From: Enterobacteriaceae endosymbiont of Donacia bicoloricornis
Lineage (GTDB): Bacteria > Pseudomonadota > Gammaproteobacteria > Enterobacterales > Enterobacteriaceae
Length of the DNA: 10,720 nt
Reading direction: 5' to 3'
Assembly: GCF_012567955.1 (NCBI RefSeq)
Contig: NZ_CP046186.1
Location: 441,623 to 452,342, forward strand
Under the pieces are notes generated by a model. The model did no database searches. It was not told the origin of the DNA and saw only the letters and a list, made by a program, of their open reading frames with translations. Every line of letters begins with the position of its first letter. Position 1 is the stretch's first letter. Shown one piece after another: positions 1-7,717 of this stretch. Position numbers and translations under genes: made by a program.

Positions 1-1107
1 ATTATTAACCGTGAATTGTTAATTAAACCATTAAAATATGTAACAAATATTATTAATAACAAATCTATATATTCAAATATTAATAATATTTTAATAGATA
101 TTTTAGATAATGGTTTAATTTTTTTTAAAAGTACTAATTTAGAAATTGAAATCTCATCTTTTATTAAAAATAAAAGTAATAAAAAAAAATATTCCATTAT
201 AATTGAAGGAAAAAAATTTTATAATATATGTCGTAGTTTACCTAAAAATCACGATATAAACATATCTTTTAGTAAAAATCAAGCTACTATTATATCACAA
301 AATTGTTATTTTAGTATAGCTACTTTACCAGCAAATAATTTTCCTACTATAGATTTTATAAAACCTGATATAGAATTTAATATTAAACATAAAACAATAA
401 AAAAATTTATATATGCTACTTATTTTTCAATAGCAGATAATGATGTAAGAAAATATTTAAATGGATTATTATTACAAATTAAAAATAATGTTTTAAATAT
501 CGTATCAACTGATGGACATAGGTTATCTATATATACTTATTTAATAAGTACAAATATTATTAATTATTATGCTATAATTCCTAAAAAAAGTATTTTTGAA
601 TTATCTAAATTAATTAAAAATACTGACGAATTAATTAATATTAAAATTAATAATAATAATATTTGTTTTATTTTTAATAACTTAAAATTTATATCTAAAT
701 TAATTGAAAGTAATTTTCCTAATTATGAAAAAATTATACCTAATTTTTTTTATAAAATTATAAAAATTAATCGTATAGAATTTAAAAATTCCTTAAATAG
801 AATTTCTATTTTAGTTAATGAAAAAACTAAAGGAGTAACTTTATTAGTTAGTAATAATTATTTAAAAATATCTAGTACTAATATAAATAACGAAAAAGCA
901 GAAGAAATATTAAAAATAGAAAAATATAATAATGAAAAAAAATATAATATTAATATATCTTTTAATATTAATTATTTAATTAGTGTTATTAATATATTAG
1001 AAAGTAATATGATTAAAATTTCTTTTATTGATAATATTTCTAGTATTAAAATAGAAGATGAATATAAAAAAAATAAAATGTATTTAATTATGCCAATGAA
1101 AATTTAA
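1..1107 (+). CDS. dnaN: DNA polymerase III beta subunit (sliding clamp), 5' end cut by window edge
   Basis: DnaN forms the dimeric ring clamp that tethers DNA polymerase III and other replication and repair proteins to DNA. The reading frame is open from base 1. Its first residues (IINRELLIKP) align without a gap to residues 4 onward of E. coli DnaN (TVEREHLLKP), so only about three codons are missing to the left. The TTG at 16 is therefore an internal leucine codon. The full protein would be about 371 residues against 366 in E. coli. Recognisable blocks are NDVRKYLNG, TDGHRL (around residue 170, part of the partner-peptide pocket), NEKTKGV and the C-terminal IMPMKI, equivalent to E. coli VMPMRL, which closes the same pocket. 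The stop is TAA. gyrB follows after 35 bases, probably in one transcript. Family assignment is certain; the exact start lies outside the window. Confidence 0.97.
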   Translation: MINRELLIKPLKYVTNIINNKSIYSNINNILIDILDNGLIFFKSTNLEIEISSFIKNKSNKKKYSIIIEGKKFYNICRSLPKNHDINISFSKNQATIISQNCYFSIATLPANNFPTIDFIKPDIEFNIKHKTIKKFIYATYFSIADNDVRKYLNGLLLQIKNNVLNIVSTDGHRLSIYTYLISTNIINYYAIIPKKSIFELSKLIKNTDELINIKINNNNICFIFNNLKFISKLIESNFPNYEKIIPNFFYKIIKINRIEFKNSLNRISILVNEKTKGVTLLVSNNYLKISSTNINNEKAEEILKIEKYNNEKKYNINISFNINYLISVINILESNMIKISFIDNISSIKIEDEYKKNKMYLIMPMKI

Positions 1108-1130
1108 AAATACATTTTTTTTATAAAAAT

Positions 1131-1136
1131 AGAGAG
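1131..1136 (+). promoter_or_regulatory. Shine-Dalgarno-like AGAGAG before the UUG start of gyrB
   Basis: AGAGAG ends six bases before the TTG at 1143. It is the only G-containing purine run in the dnaN-gyrB gap, and it lies at a usable distance from the start codon that the protein alignment also supports. The match to the anti-Shine-Dalgarno sequence is partial (GAG), so this is a moderate call. Confidence 0.5.
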
Positions 1137-1142
1137 TTAAAT

Positions 1143-3560
1143 TTGACAAATAAATATTATAATGCATCAAGTATTCAAATTTTAAAAGGATTAGATGCAG
1201 TAAAAAAAAGACCTGGCATGTATATCGGGAATACAGATGATGGTACAGGATTACATCATATGGTTTTTGAAGTTATAGATAATGCTATAGATGAATCTCT
1301 TGCTGGCTATTGTAAAAATATAAACATAATTATTCATAATGATAATTCTATTTCTATTATTGATGATGGAAGAGGAATTCCTACAGATATACATGAAGAA
1401 GCTAAAATTTCAGCGGCTGAAGTAATTATGACTATATTACATTCAGGAGGTAAATTTAACAATAAATCATATAAATTATCCGGGGGATTACATGGAGTAG
1501 GTATTTCAGTAGTTAATGCTTTATCTAAGAAATTAGAATTAATAATTAAAAGAAATGGAAAATTATATAAACAACTATATTATTATGGTATTCCTCAAAC
1601 TAAATTAGAAAATATTTCTAGTAGTACTACTACAGGTACACATATTAGATTTTGGCCTAATTATCATATTTTTAAAAATATTCAGTCTTTTAATTATAAA
1701 ATTTTATCTAAAAGATTAAGAGAACTATCATTTTTAAATTCAGGATTATCTATTTCAATAAAAGATATAAGAAATAATGAATTTAATTTATTTCAATATA
1801 ATGGTGGAATAAAAGAATTTATAAAATATTTAAATAAAAATAATAATATTATTCATAATAATATTTTTTATTGTTTTAATAAAAATAGCAAAATTAGTAT
1901 AGAAATTGCTATGCAATGGAATGATTCTTTTAAAGAAGAAATATATTGTTTTACAAATAATATACCTCAAGAAAATGGAGGTACTCATTTATCTGGATTA
2001 AAAGCCGCTATAACACGTACAATTAATCTGTATATAGATAAAGAAAAAAAATATAATAGAAAAAAAAAACATATTAATGTTACAGGAGAAGATACTCGAG
2101 AAGGATTAATAGCGCTTATATCTATTAAAATTTCAAATCCTAAATTTTCTTCTCAAACTAAAGAAAAATTAATCTCATCAGAAATAAAATCTTTAGTAGA
2201 AAGTTATGTTAATCAACAATTAATGTTTTTTTTATTAGAAAATCCTAACGATGCAAAAAAAATAATAGAAAAAATTATACATGCAGCAAAAATAAGAGAT
2301 GTAGCAAGAAAAACCAAAGAAATAATAAAAAATCAAAATATTTTTAATATATCCAGATTACCAGGAAAATTATCTGATTGTCAAGAAAGTAATCCTAAAT
2401 TATCTGAAATTTATTTAGTAGAAGGAGATTCTGCTGGAGGATCAGCAAAACAGGGAAGAAATAGAAAAAATCAAGCAGTTTTACCATTAAAAGGTAAAAT
2501 TCTTAATGTAGAAAAAGCTGGATTTAATAAAATTATTTCTTCACAAGAAATTATTACACTAATTACGGCTTTAGGTTGTAATATTAATGAAAATGAATAT
2601 AGTATAGATAAATTGAGATATCATAATATTATTATTATGACAGATGCAGATGTAGATGGAGCACATATTCGTACTTTATTATTAACATTTTTTTATCGTC
2701 AAATACCTCAAATAATAGAGAAAGGATATGTATATATTGCACAACCTCCACTATATAGAATTAAAAAAGGTAATAAAAAATTATATATTAAAAATAATGA
2801 AGAAATGGAAATTTTTACATTAAATATTGCTTTAAATAAAGCTATATTTTTTTTTAAAAATTCACAAAAAATTTTATCAAATAAAAAATTACTAATGTTA
2901 GTAAATGAATATAATTATGTAAAAAAAATTATAAAATTTTCACAATATATTTTTTCAAAAAAAATATTATTTGCATTATTACATAATATAAAATTAGAAA
3001 AATTGGATAATTTTAATAATGTTAATTTATGGTTAGATACTTTATTATTATTTTTAAATAAAAAATATATTAATATTCATTTTTCAGGAAAAATAAATAA
3101 AAATATAAAAAAAAATATTTTTGAACCTATAATTTACGAAAATAAATATGGTAATATAAATAAATATTTCTTTAATTATGATTTTTTTATTAGTCATGAA
3201 TATAAAAAAATATGCTTATTAGGAGAAAAATTATTTTCTTTAAAAAAAAGAAAAATTTTTCGTGTAAAAAAAGGAGAAAAATATAAAAATATTAATTCTT
3301 TTGAAGAAGGTATTGAATGGTTATTAAAAGAATGTAAAAAAAAATTTACTATACAAAGATACAAAGGATTAGGTGAAATGAATCCTAACCAATTATGGGA
3401 AACAACTATGAATCCTTTAACTCGTAATATGTTACAAGTTACAATTAAAGACGCAAAAAAAGCAGATAAATTATTTTCAACTCTTATGGGAGATGAAGTA
3501 GAACCTAGAAGGTTATTTATAAAAAATAATGCATTAAAAGTAATTAATATTGATATTTAA
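1143..3560 (+). CDS. gyrB: DNA gyrase subunit B, UUG start
   Basis: GyrB is the ATPase subunit of gyrase (GyrA2GyrB2), which introduces negative supercoils. At 805 residues it matches the 804 of E. coli. The UUG start is chosen because MTNKYYNASSIQILKGLDAV aligns end to end with the E. coli N terminus. The GHKL ATPase site is complete: catalytic E43, N47, D74 and R77 in DDGRGIP, the lid GGLHGVG at 114-120, and the QTK lysine of the transducer domain. The TOPRIM domain has EGDSAGG from E427 and the metal triad D501, D503 and D505. The C terminus keeps QRYKGLGEMN and ends in INIDI. The roughly 170-residue insertion typical of Gram-negative GyrB (about residues 555-730) is present at normal length but highly diverged and rich in K, N and I. 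It lies 35 bases after dnaN; recF, which usually sits between them, is absent. The stop is TAA. Confidence 0.98.
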   Translation: MTNKYYNASSIQILKGLDAVKKRPGMYIGNTDDGTGLHHMVFEVIDNAIDESLAGYCKNINIIIHNDNSISIIDDGRGIPTDIHEEAKISAAEVIMTILHSGGKFNNKSYKLSGGLHGVGISVVNALSKKLELIIKRNGKLYKQLYYYGIPQTKLENISSSTTTGTHIRFWPNYHIFKNIQSFNYKILSKRLRELSFLNSGLSISIKDIRNNEFNLFQYNGGIKEFIKYLNKNNNIIHNNIFYCFNKNSKISIEIAMQWNDSFKEEIYCFTNNIPQENGGTHLSGLKAAITRTINLYIDKEKKYNRKKKHINVTGEDTREGLIALISIKISNPKFSSQTKEKLISSEIKSLVESYVNQQLMFFLLENPNDAKKIIEKIIHAAKIRDVARKTKEIIKNQNIFNISRLPGKLSDCQESNPKLSEIYLVEGDSAGGSAKQGRNRKNQAVLPLKGKILNVEKAGFNKIISSQEIITLITALGCNINENEYSIDKLRYHNIIIMTDADVDGAHIRTLLLTFFYRQIPQIIEKGYVYIAQPPLYRIKKGNKKLYIKNNEEMEIFTLNIALNKAIFFFKNSQKILSNKKLLMLVNEYNYVKKIIKFSQYIFSKKILFALLHNIKLEKLDNFNNVNLWLDTLLLFLNKKYINIHFSGKINKNIKKNIFEPIIYENKYGNINKYFFNYDFFISHEYKKICLLGEKLFSLKKRKIFRVKKGEKYKNINSFEEGIEWLLKECKKKFTIQRYKGLGEMNPNQLWETTMNPLTRNMLQVTIKDAKKADKLFSTLMGDEVEPRRLFIKNNALKVINIDI

Positions 3561-3579
3561 TCAAGTATTTAAAAATAAA

Positions 3580-3598
3580 AATTTTTTTATAAAAAATT
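3580..3598 (-). terminator. Weak all-A/T hairpin at the 3' end of rpoZ
   Basis: AATTTTTT (3580-3587) and AAAAAATT (3591-3598) pair across a three-base loop and overlap the rpoZ stop codon. Read on the minus strand the stem is followed by TTTATTTTT, as expected of an intrinsic terminator. On the plus strand no T tail follows, so it would serve rpoZ rather than gyrB. The stem has no G-C pairs, and such sequences arise easily at this composition. Confidence 0.28.
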
Positions 3599-3848
3599 AA
3601 TAGTTATCTAAATCAATAGATTTGAATTTTTTATCTATATTTTTTTCATAACTATCTATAATTTTTTTATTTATTAAACCTTTTTCAATTTCTCTTAATG
3701 CTAAAATGGTTGTTTTATCATTTTTTTCTGGTAATAAAGGAATTTTTCCTTTAATTTGAATTTGCCTAGCTCTTTGAGCTGCTATTATAACTAAATCAAA
3801 TCTATTACCTATTTTTTGTACAGCTTTTTCTACAGTAACTCTAGCCAT
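3597..3848 (-). CDS. rpoZ: RNA polymerase omega subunit
   Basis: Omega is the small RNA polymerase subunit that binds the beta' subunit, aids assembly of the core enzyme and contributes to one ppGpp site in E. coli. The 83-residue product matches E. coli omega (91 residues) from [19 protein letters not shown] through [18 protein letters not shown]. The acidic, glutamine-rich C-terminal tail is replaced by a shorter lysine- and aspartate-rich tail, which is the least conserved part of the family. The ATG is supported by alignment and by GGAAT (minus strand, 3856-3860) seven bases upstream. In E. coli rpoZ lies between gmk and spoT. Here it stands alone, convergent with gyrB and divergent from ppa, so it must be transcribed from the 3849-3991 gap. 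The stop is TAA. Confidence 0.96.
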   Translation of the reverse strand: MARVTVEKAVQKIGNRFDLVIIAAQRARQIQIKGKIPLLPEKNDKTTILALREIEKGLINKKIIDSYEKNIDKKFKSIDLDNY

Positions 3849-3870
3849 AATAAATATTCCATTTATTTTG

Positions 3871-3900
3871 TAAAATAAATAAATTAATTTATTTATTTTA
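3871..3900. repeat. Perfect 30-base palindrome
   Basis: The half-site TAAAATAAATAAATT is followed immediately by its exact reverse complement, with no spacer. The symmetry stops at G3870/T3901. The nine bases ATTTATTTT at 3861-3869 are also complementary to AAAATAAAT at 3872-3880, with a two-base spacer. The left arm of the palindrome could therefore pair either to its left or to its right, as in mutually exclusive hairpins. The symmetry is directly visible; a function is not shown. Confidence 0.9.
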
Positions 3901-3930
3901 TTTAAAAAACAATATTAGTTATATTATCAT

Positions 3931-3950
3931 ATATTTTAATATTAAAATAT
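3931..3950. repeat. Perfect 20-base palindrome
   Basis: ATATTTTAATATTAAAATAT equals its own reverse complement; symmetry ends at T3930/T3951. It lies 30 bases from the 30-base palindrome and two bases from the 22-base one, in the leader side of ppa. It is a pure A/T sequence, so a chance origin is possible. Confidence 0.85.
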
Positions 3951-3952
3951 TT

Positions 3953-3974
3953 TATAAAAAATATATTTTTTATA
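3953..3974. repeat. Perfect 22-base palindrome just before the ppa ribosome binding site
   Basis: The half-site TATAAAAAATA is followed by its exact reverse complement and ends two bases before the ppa Shine-Dalgarno AAAGGA. If transcribed it could form a hairpin directly beside the ribosome binding site. Its A and T runs also resemble bent-DNA tracts. Symmetry is certain; any role is inference. Confidence 0.85.
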
Positions 3975-3991
3975 TTAAAGGAAATTATTAT

Positions 3992-4531
3992 ATGAATTTA
4001 AATTGTATTCCTTCCGGAAAGAATATTCCTCATGATATTAATGTTATTATTGAAATATCTTCTAATTCTAGTCCAATAAAATATGAAATTAATAAAAAAT
4101 ACGGAATATTATTTGTTGATCGTTTTATCAATATACCTATATTTTATCCATGTAATTATGGATATATAAATAATACATTATCATTAGATGATGATCCATT
4201 AGATGTAATGGTAATTACAAAATATCAAATTATACCAGGATCTGTAATTAGATGTCGTCCTATAGGTTTATTAAATATGATAGATGAAGCTGGAGATGAC
4301 AAAAAAATAATTGCAGTACCTCATGATAAAATTTCACAAGAATATTCTTCTATTAAAAAAATAGAAGATCTATCTATTTTCTTACAAAAACAAATTATAT
4401 ATTTTTTTAAACATTATAAAGATTTAGAACAAAATAAATGGTGTAAAGTAGATAGTTGGGGTAATGCTTTCCAAGCAGAAAATGAAATTTTACTTGCTAT
4501 TAAAAGATTTAAAAAAAATAACAGTTATTAA
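3992..4531 (+). CDS. ppa: Inorganic pyrophosphatase (family I, soluble)
   Basis: Ppa hydrolyses pyrophosphate to two phosphates in the cytosol, pulling biosynthetic reactions such as nucleic acid synthesis and tRNA charging forward; the enterobacterial enzyme is a hexamer. The 179 residues match E. coli Ppa (176) along their whole length. The family signature reads D66-DD-P-L-D71-V, with metal ligands D66, D68 and D71. The second acidic cluster, IDEAGDD, supplies D98 and D103. E21, K30 and E32 (IKYE), R44 (VDRF) and Y56 (NYGY) of the active site are also present, as is HYKDLE near residue 143. AAAGGA at 3977-3982 lies nine bases before the ATG. Two in-frame TAA codons end the gene. It is followed by eno, a pairing not found in E. 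coli; a hairpin between them suggests separate transcripts. Confidence 0.98.
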   Translation: MNLNCIPSGKNIPHDINVIIEISSNSSPIKYEINKKYGILFVDRFINIPIFYPCNYGYINNTLSLDDDPLDVMVITKYQIIPGSVIRCRPIGLLNMIDEAGDDKKIIAVPHDKISQEYSSIKKIEDLSIFLQKQIIYFFKHYKDLEQNKWCKVDSWGNAFQAENEILLAIKRFKKNNSY

Positions 4532-4549
4532 TAAATTTCAGTTATTGTT

Positions 4550-4575
4550 CTATTTTATTAATTAAAATAGTTTTT
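4550..4575 (+). terminator. Candidate intrinsic terminator of ppa
   Basis: CTATTTTA (4550-4557) pairs with TAAAATAG (4563-4570) around a five-base loop and is followed at once by TTTTT (4571-4575). The stem closes with one C-G pair and is otherwise A-T, so it is weak by usual standards. It has the right shape and lies about 20 bases after the ppa stop. Confidence 0.5.
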
Positions 4576-4626
4576 AAAATTTTAATATATTTTTTACGAA
4601 AAATTTTAATAAAATATTACTTATAT

Positions 4627-4632
4627 TATAAT
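4627..4632 (+). promoter_or_regulatory. Possible -10 box (TATAAT) for eno
   Basis: An exact TATAAT lies 18 bases before the eno ATG. The hexamer 17 bases upstream (TTTTAA, 4604-4609) matches the -35 consensus at only about half its positions. Transcription would begin almost at the ribosome binding site. TATAAT occurs readily by chance at this A/T content, so this is a tentative call. Confidence 0.2.
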
Positions 4633-4650
4633 TTTTATTAAGGAAAAAAA

Positions 4651-5898
4651 ATGTCTAAAATAATAAAAATAATAGGTAGAGAAATTATTGATTCTAGAGG
4701 TTATCCAACTATTGAAGCAGAAGTACATTTAGAAAATAATATAATTGGACTTGCATCTGTTCCTTCTGGGGCATCAACAGGATCTAAAGAAGCAATTGAA
4801 TTACGTGATGGAGATAAAAAAAGATTTTTAGGTAAAGGTGTTTTAAAATCAGTTAACATAATTAATAAAATTTTAAATAAATATTTAATCAATCAAAATT
4901 CATTGGATCAAAAAAATATTGATGAAATTATGATTAATTTAGATAATACTGAAAATAAATCTAATTTTGGAGCTAATACTATTTTAGCAGTTTCTTTAGC
5001 TAATGCTAGAGCTGCTGCTTTATTTAATAAAATTCCATTATACCAACATATTAGTAATATTAATGATACTAAAAAAAAACTTTTTATGCCAATACCAATG
5101 ATTAATATTATTAATGGAGGTAAACATGCTGATAATAATTTAGATATACAGGAATTTATGATACAACCTATTAGTGCAAAAAATATAAAAGAAGCTATAC
5201 GTTATGGCGCTGAAATATTTCATCATTTATCATTAGTACTTAAAAAAAGAAAACTAATTACTTCAGTTGGAGATGAAGGAGGATATGCTCCAAACTTATA
5301 CAGTAATAGTGAAGCATTTGATATAATATCAAATGCTATTTATAATGCAGGATTTATTCTTGGTAAAGATATTACTTTCGCTATTGATTGTGCTGCTTCA
5401 GAATTATATTCTAATAAAAAATATCATTTAAAAAGTGAAAACATAAATTTTTCTTCAAAAGAATTTACCAATTTTTTATCTAATTTAATAAAAAAATACC
5501 CCATTACTTCAATAGAAGATGGATTAGATGAAAATGATTGGGATGGATTTATTTATCAAACAAAAATATTAGGAAATAAAGTTCAGTTAGTAGGAGATGA
5601 TTTATTTGTTACAAATCAAAAATATTTAAAAAAAGGAATTAAATATAAAGTGGCTAATGCAATTTTAATAAAACTAAATCAAATAGGTTCTCTTACAGAA
5701 ACATTATCTACTATTAAAATAGCTAAAAAAGCAGGATATAAAATTATTATTTCACATAGATCCGGAGAAACAGAAGATACTTTTATTTCAGATTTAGCTG
5801 TAGGTACAAATGCTGATCAAATTAAAACCGGTTCTATGAGTCGTTCTGATAGAAATGCAAAATACAATCAATTAATTAGAATTGAAGAAAAATTATAA
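4651..5898 (+). CDS. eno: Enolase
   Basis: Enolase interconverts 2-phosphoglycerate and phosphoenolpyruvate in glycolysis and gluconeogenesis. In E. coli it is also part of the RNase E degradosome. The protein is nearly collinear with E. coli Eno. Substrate loop SGASTG, QEFMI, catalytic E209 in GDEGGYAP, Mg ligands D246 (AIDCAASE), E289 (SIEDGLDE) and D316 (GDDLFVTN), the general base K341 and H369 in SHRSGET are all present. It ends at IEEKL (415 residues against 432), so it lacks the last 16 or so residues of E. coli Eno, a peripheral tail beyond the active site. AGGA at 4641-4644 is six bases before the ATG. A hairpin on each side suggests a single-gene unit. In E. coli eno follows pyrG; here ppa is the neighbour. 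The stop is TAA. Confidence 0.98.
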   Translation: MSKIIKIIGREIIDSRGYPTIEAEVHLENNIIGLASVPSGASTGSKEAIELRDGDKKRFLGKGVLKSVNIINKILNKYLINQNSLDQKNIDEIMINLDNTENKSNFGANTILAVSLANARAAALFNKIPLYQHISNINDTKKKLFMPIPMINIINGGKHADNNLDIQEFMIQPISAKNIKEAIRYGAEIFHHLSLVLKKRKLITSVGDEGGYAPNLYSNSEAFDIISNAIYNAGFILGKDITFAIDCAASELYSNKKYHLKSENINFSSKEFTNFLSNLIKKYPITSIEDGLDENDWDGFIYQTKILGNKVQLVGDDLFVTNQKYLKKGIKYKVANAILIKLNQIGSLTETLSTIKIAKKAGYKIIISHRSGETEDTFISDLAVGTNADQIKTGSMSRSDRNAKYNQLIRIEEKL

Positions 5899-5905
5899 GT
5901 AATTT

Positions 5906-5944
5906 TTTTACTATGTTGTATATTATTCAACATAGTAAAATTTT
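5906..5944 (+). terminator. Intrinsic terminator of eno
   Basis: TTTTACTATGTTG (5906-5918) and CAACATAGTAAAA (5928-5940) form a perfect 13-base-pair stem with a nine-base loop, followed by TTTT (5941-5944). It starts eight bases after the eno stop and contains three G-C pairs, unusual in a gap this A/T-rich. No T tail exists on the other strand, so it acts rightward. This is the most convincing terminator in the window. Confidence 0.8.
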
Positions 5945-5968
5945 ATTTAATAAAATTTCAAATATAAA

Positions 5969-7690
5969 ATGAAAATATATACAGAAGAAAAAATAATTTT
6001 TTGGTTAAAAAAACAAGGTTTTTTTGCTAAAAATTTATTAAAAATTTCTTATTTATTAAATTTTATTAATTTATGTTTATTAATAATACAAAATTGGATT
6101 TTATCTAAGCAAATACAAACTTTTTTCTTAAAAGAAAATAAAAAAATAATTTTTTATAATTATGTAATATTATTTTTATGTTTTATTATAAAGACATTTT
6201 TAACTATTATAATAAATAAAATAAATTTTTATTATAGTGAAATAATAAAAATTTCTATTAGAAAAAAAATACTAAATAAATTTACATCTAGATACTATGA
6301 AAAATTAAAAAGTCAAACAATTGGATCTGATATATCATTAATTATAAATCAAGTAGAAAACTTACAAGATTATTATAATAAATATATACCTCAGTTATTT
6401 AATGTAAAAATAACATCATTATTAATTTTAATTAATATATTTTTTATTAGTTGGATTATAGATTTAATAATGATTATTATTAGTATAATAATTATTTTTT
6501 TTATAATAATAATTGGAGAAAAAACCACAAAAAAAAATAAGAAAAATTTTAAAATATTATCCATTTTAAATGGATTATTTTTTGATAGATTAAAGGGTAT
6601 AGAAACTATTAGATTATTTAATCTTTATAAGATAGAAATAAAAAAAATTTCTTTTTATATTGAAAAATATAGAAAAAAAAATATTGAAATATTAAAAATT
6701 ATTTTTTTAACTTCAGTTATTTTAGAATTTTTTTCTTCTATTTCTTTAGCTTTTATTATTATGTATTTTAGTTTTATATATTTACATATAATAAATTTTG
6801 GTTTTTATAATAAAGAAATTAAGATATTACATAGTTTTTTTATATTAATGTTAATTTCTAAATATTTTCAAAATTTTAGTAATTTGGGAATATTATATCA
6901 TATTAGATCTAAAGCTATTGGTGCAGCTGATAATATTATAAAATTATTAAATAATAAAATTTATATTTTTTTAAAAAAAAAACAATTTTTTTTGAAAAAA
7001 ATAAATAAACTAGAAATAATAGCAAAAAATTTAATTGTTAAAAATAAAAAAGGTAACGTATTAATAGGTCCTATATCTTTTAAAATTTTTTCTGGAAAAA
7101 ATATAGTTATTACTGGTGATAATGGTTGTGGGAAAACAACATTATTTAATGTTTTTTTAGGTCTTTTACCATATAATGGATCATTAAAAATTAACAATAT
7201 TGAATTTAAATATATAAATTTATATAGTTGGTATAAAATAATATCATGTGTTAAACAAAATCCTAAATTACCTGCTATAACAATTAGAAAAAATTTATTT
7301 TTTAATAAAAAAATAAATGAATCTAAAATAAAAAAAATTATTAAAAAAATTGGGATAAAAGATTTTTTAAAAAAATTACCTAATGGAATAGATAGTTCTT
7401 TATGTAAAGAAGGGATATATTTATCAGTAGGAGAATTACAAAGAATAGCTATTGCTAGAGCTTTAATAAAAGATCATATAATATTATTATTAGATGAACC
7501 AATATCTAATATTGATATTAAAAGTCAATATGATATTATTAAATCAATAAAAGAAAATAACTCACCCACTAAAATTAGTATAACAATTACACATAAAATA
7601 TGTCAAATAAATTATTATAATGAAATATGGTATATGAAAAATGGAAAAATTATTAAAAAACATATTTTAAAATTAACAGAAAATAAATAA
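5969..7690 (+). CDS. cydD: CydD, ABC transporter half required for cytochrome bd assembly
   Basis: CydD and CydC form a heterodimeric inner-membrane ABC transporter needed to mature cytochrome bd oxidase. It was described as a glutathione/cysteine exporter and more recently as a haem transporter. The start is fixed by gap-free alignment of MKIYTEEKIIFWLKKQ with E. coli MNKSRQKELTRWLKQQ. No Shine-Dalgarno sequence is visible upstream. Hydrophobic segments lie near 26-46, 61-82, 147-184 (two), 244-274 and 286-302, giving the expected six. CydD-specific blocks include DYYNKYIPQ, FFDRLKGIETIRLF and SKAIGAAD. The ATPase domain has Walker A G383-DNGCGK389-TT, the Q loop (KQNPKLPA), signature LSVGE (485-489), Walker B with D509 and E510, and switch H542. 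At 573 residues it is about 15 shorter than E. coli CydD, mostly at the C terminus. cydC follows after 27 bases. The stop is TAA. Confidence 0.96.
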   Translation: MKIYTEEKIIFWLKKQGFFAKNLLKISYLLNFINLCLLIIQNWILSKQIQTFFLKENKKIIFYNYVILFLCFIIKTFLTIIINKINFYYSEIIKISIRKKILNKFTSRYYEKLKSQTIGSDISLIINQVENLQDYYNKYIPQLFNVKITSLLILINIFFISWIIDLIMIIISIIIIFFIIIIGEKTTKKNKKNFKILSILNGLFFDRLKGIETIRLFNLYKIEIKKISFYIEKYRKKNIEILKIIFLTSVILEFFSSISLAFIIMYFSFIYLHIINFGFYNKEIKILHSFFILMLISKYFQNFSNLGILYHIRSKAIGAADNIIKLLNNKIYIFLKKKQFFLKKINKLEIIAKNLIVKNKKGNVLIGPISFKIFSGKNIVITGDNGCGKTTLFNVFLGLLPYNGSLKINNIEFKYINLYSWYKIISCVKQNPKLPAITIRKNLFFNKKINESKIKKIIKKIGIKDFLKKLPNGIDSSLCKEGIYLSVGELQRIAIARALIKDHIILLLDEPISNIDIKSQYDIIKSIKENNSPTKISITITHKICQINYYNEIWYMKNGKIIKKHILKLTENK

Positions 7691-7717
7691 TTTTTTATTT
7701 AAAAAGAGTATTTTAAA

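Larger units (their letters stand above)
3849..3991. promoter_or_regulatory. Divergent rpoZ/ppa intergenic region with clustered palindromes
   Basis: This 143-base gap is the longest in the window and must hold the promoters for rpoZ (leftward) and ppa (rightward), because neither gene has a same-strand neighbour close upstream. It contains an SD for rpoZ (minus strand, 3856-3860) and AAAGGA for ppa (3977-3982). Three perfect palindromes of 30, 20 and 22 bases lie at 3871-3900, 3931-3950 and 3953-3974. No convincing -35/-10 pair can be singled out in a sequence that is almost entirely A and T. Confidence 0.6.

Noticed and set aside
16..18. TTG at 16 as the start of dnaN
   Set aside because: The frame is open to base 1 and the upstream residues match the DnaN N terminus, so the gene enters from outside the window.
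1108..1142. Replication origin or DnaA boxes in the dnaN-gyrB gap
   Set aside because: The gap has only 35 bases and no TTATCCACA-like sequence; an origin, if nearby, would lie outside the window.
4701..4892. Minus-strand open frame inside eno
   Set aside because: It lies opposite a well-conserved enolase region, has no ribosome binding site and resembles no known protein.
5963..5968. TATAAA directly before the cydD ATG as a promoter -10 box
   Set aside because: Transcription would begin inside the coding region, and such hexamers are everywhere at this composition.
6961..7197. Minus-strand open frame inside cydD
   Set aside because: It is opposite the Walker A region of CydD and is a by-product of its codon composition.
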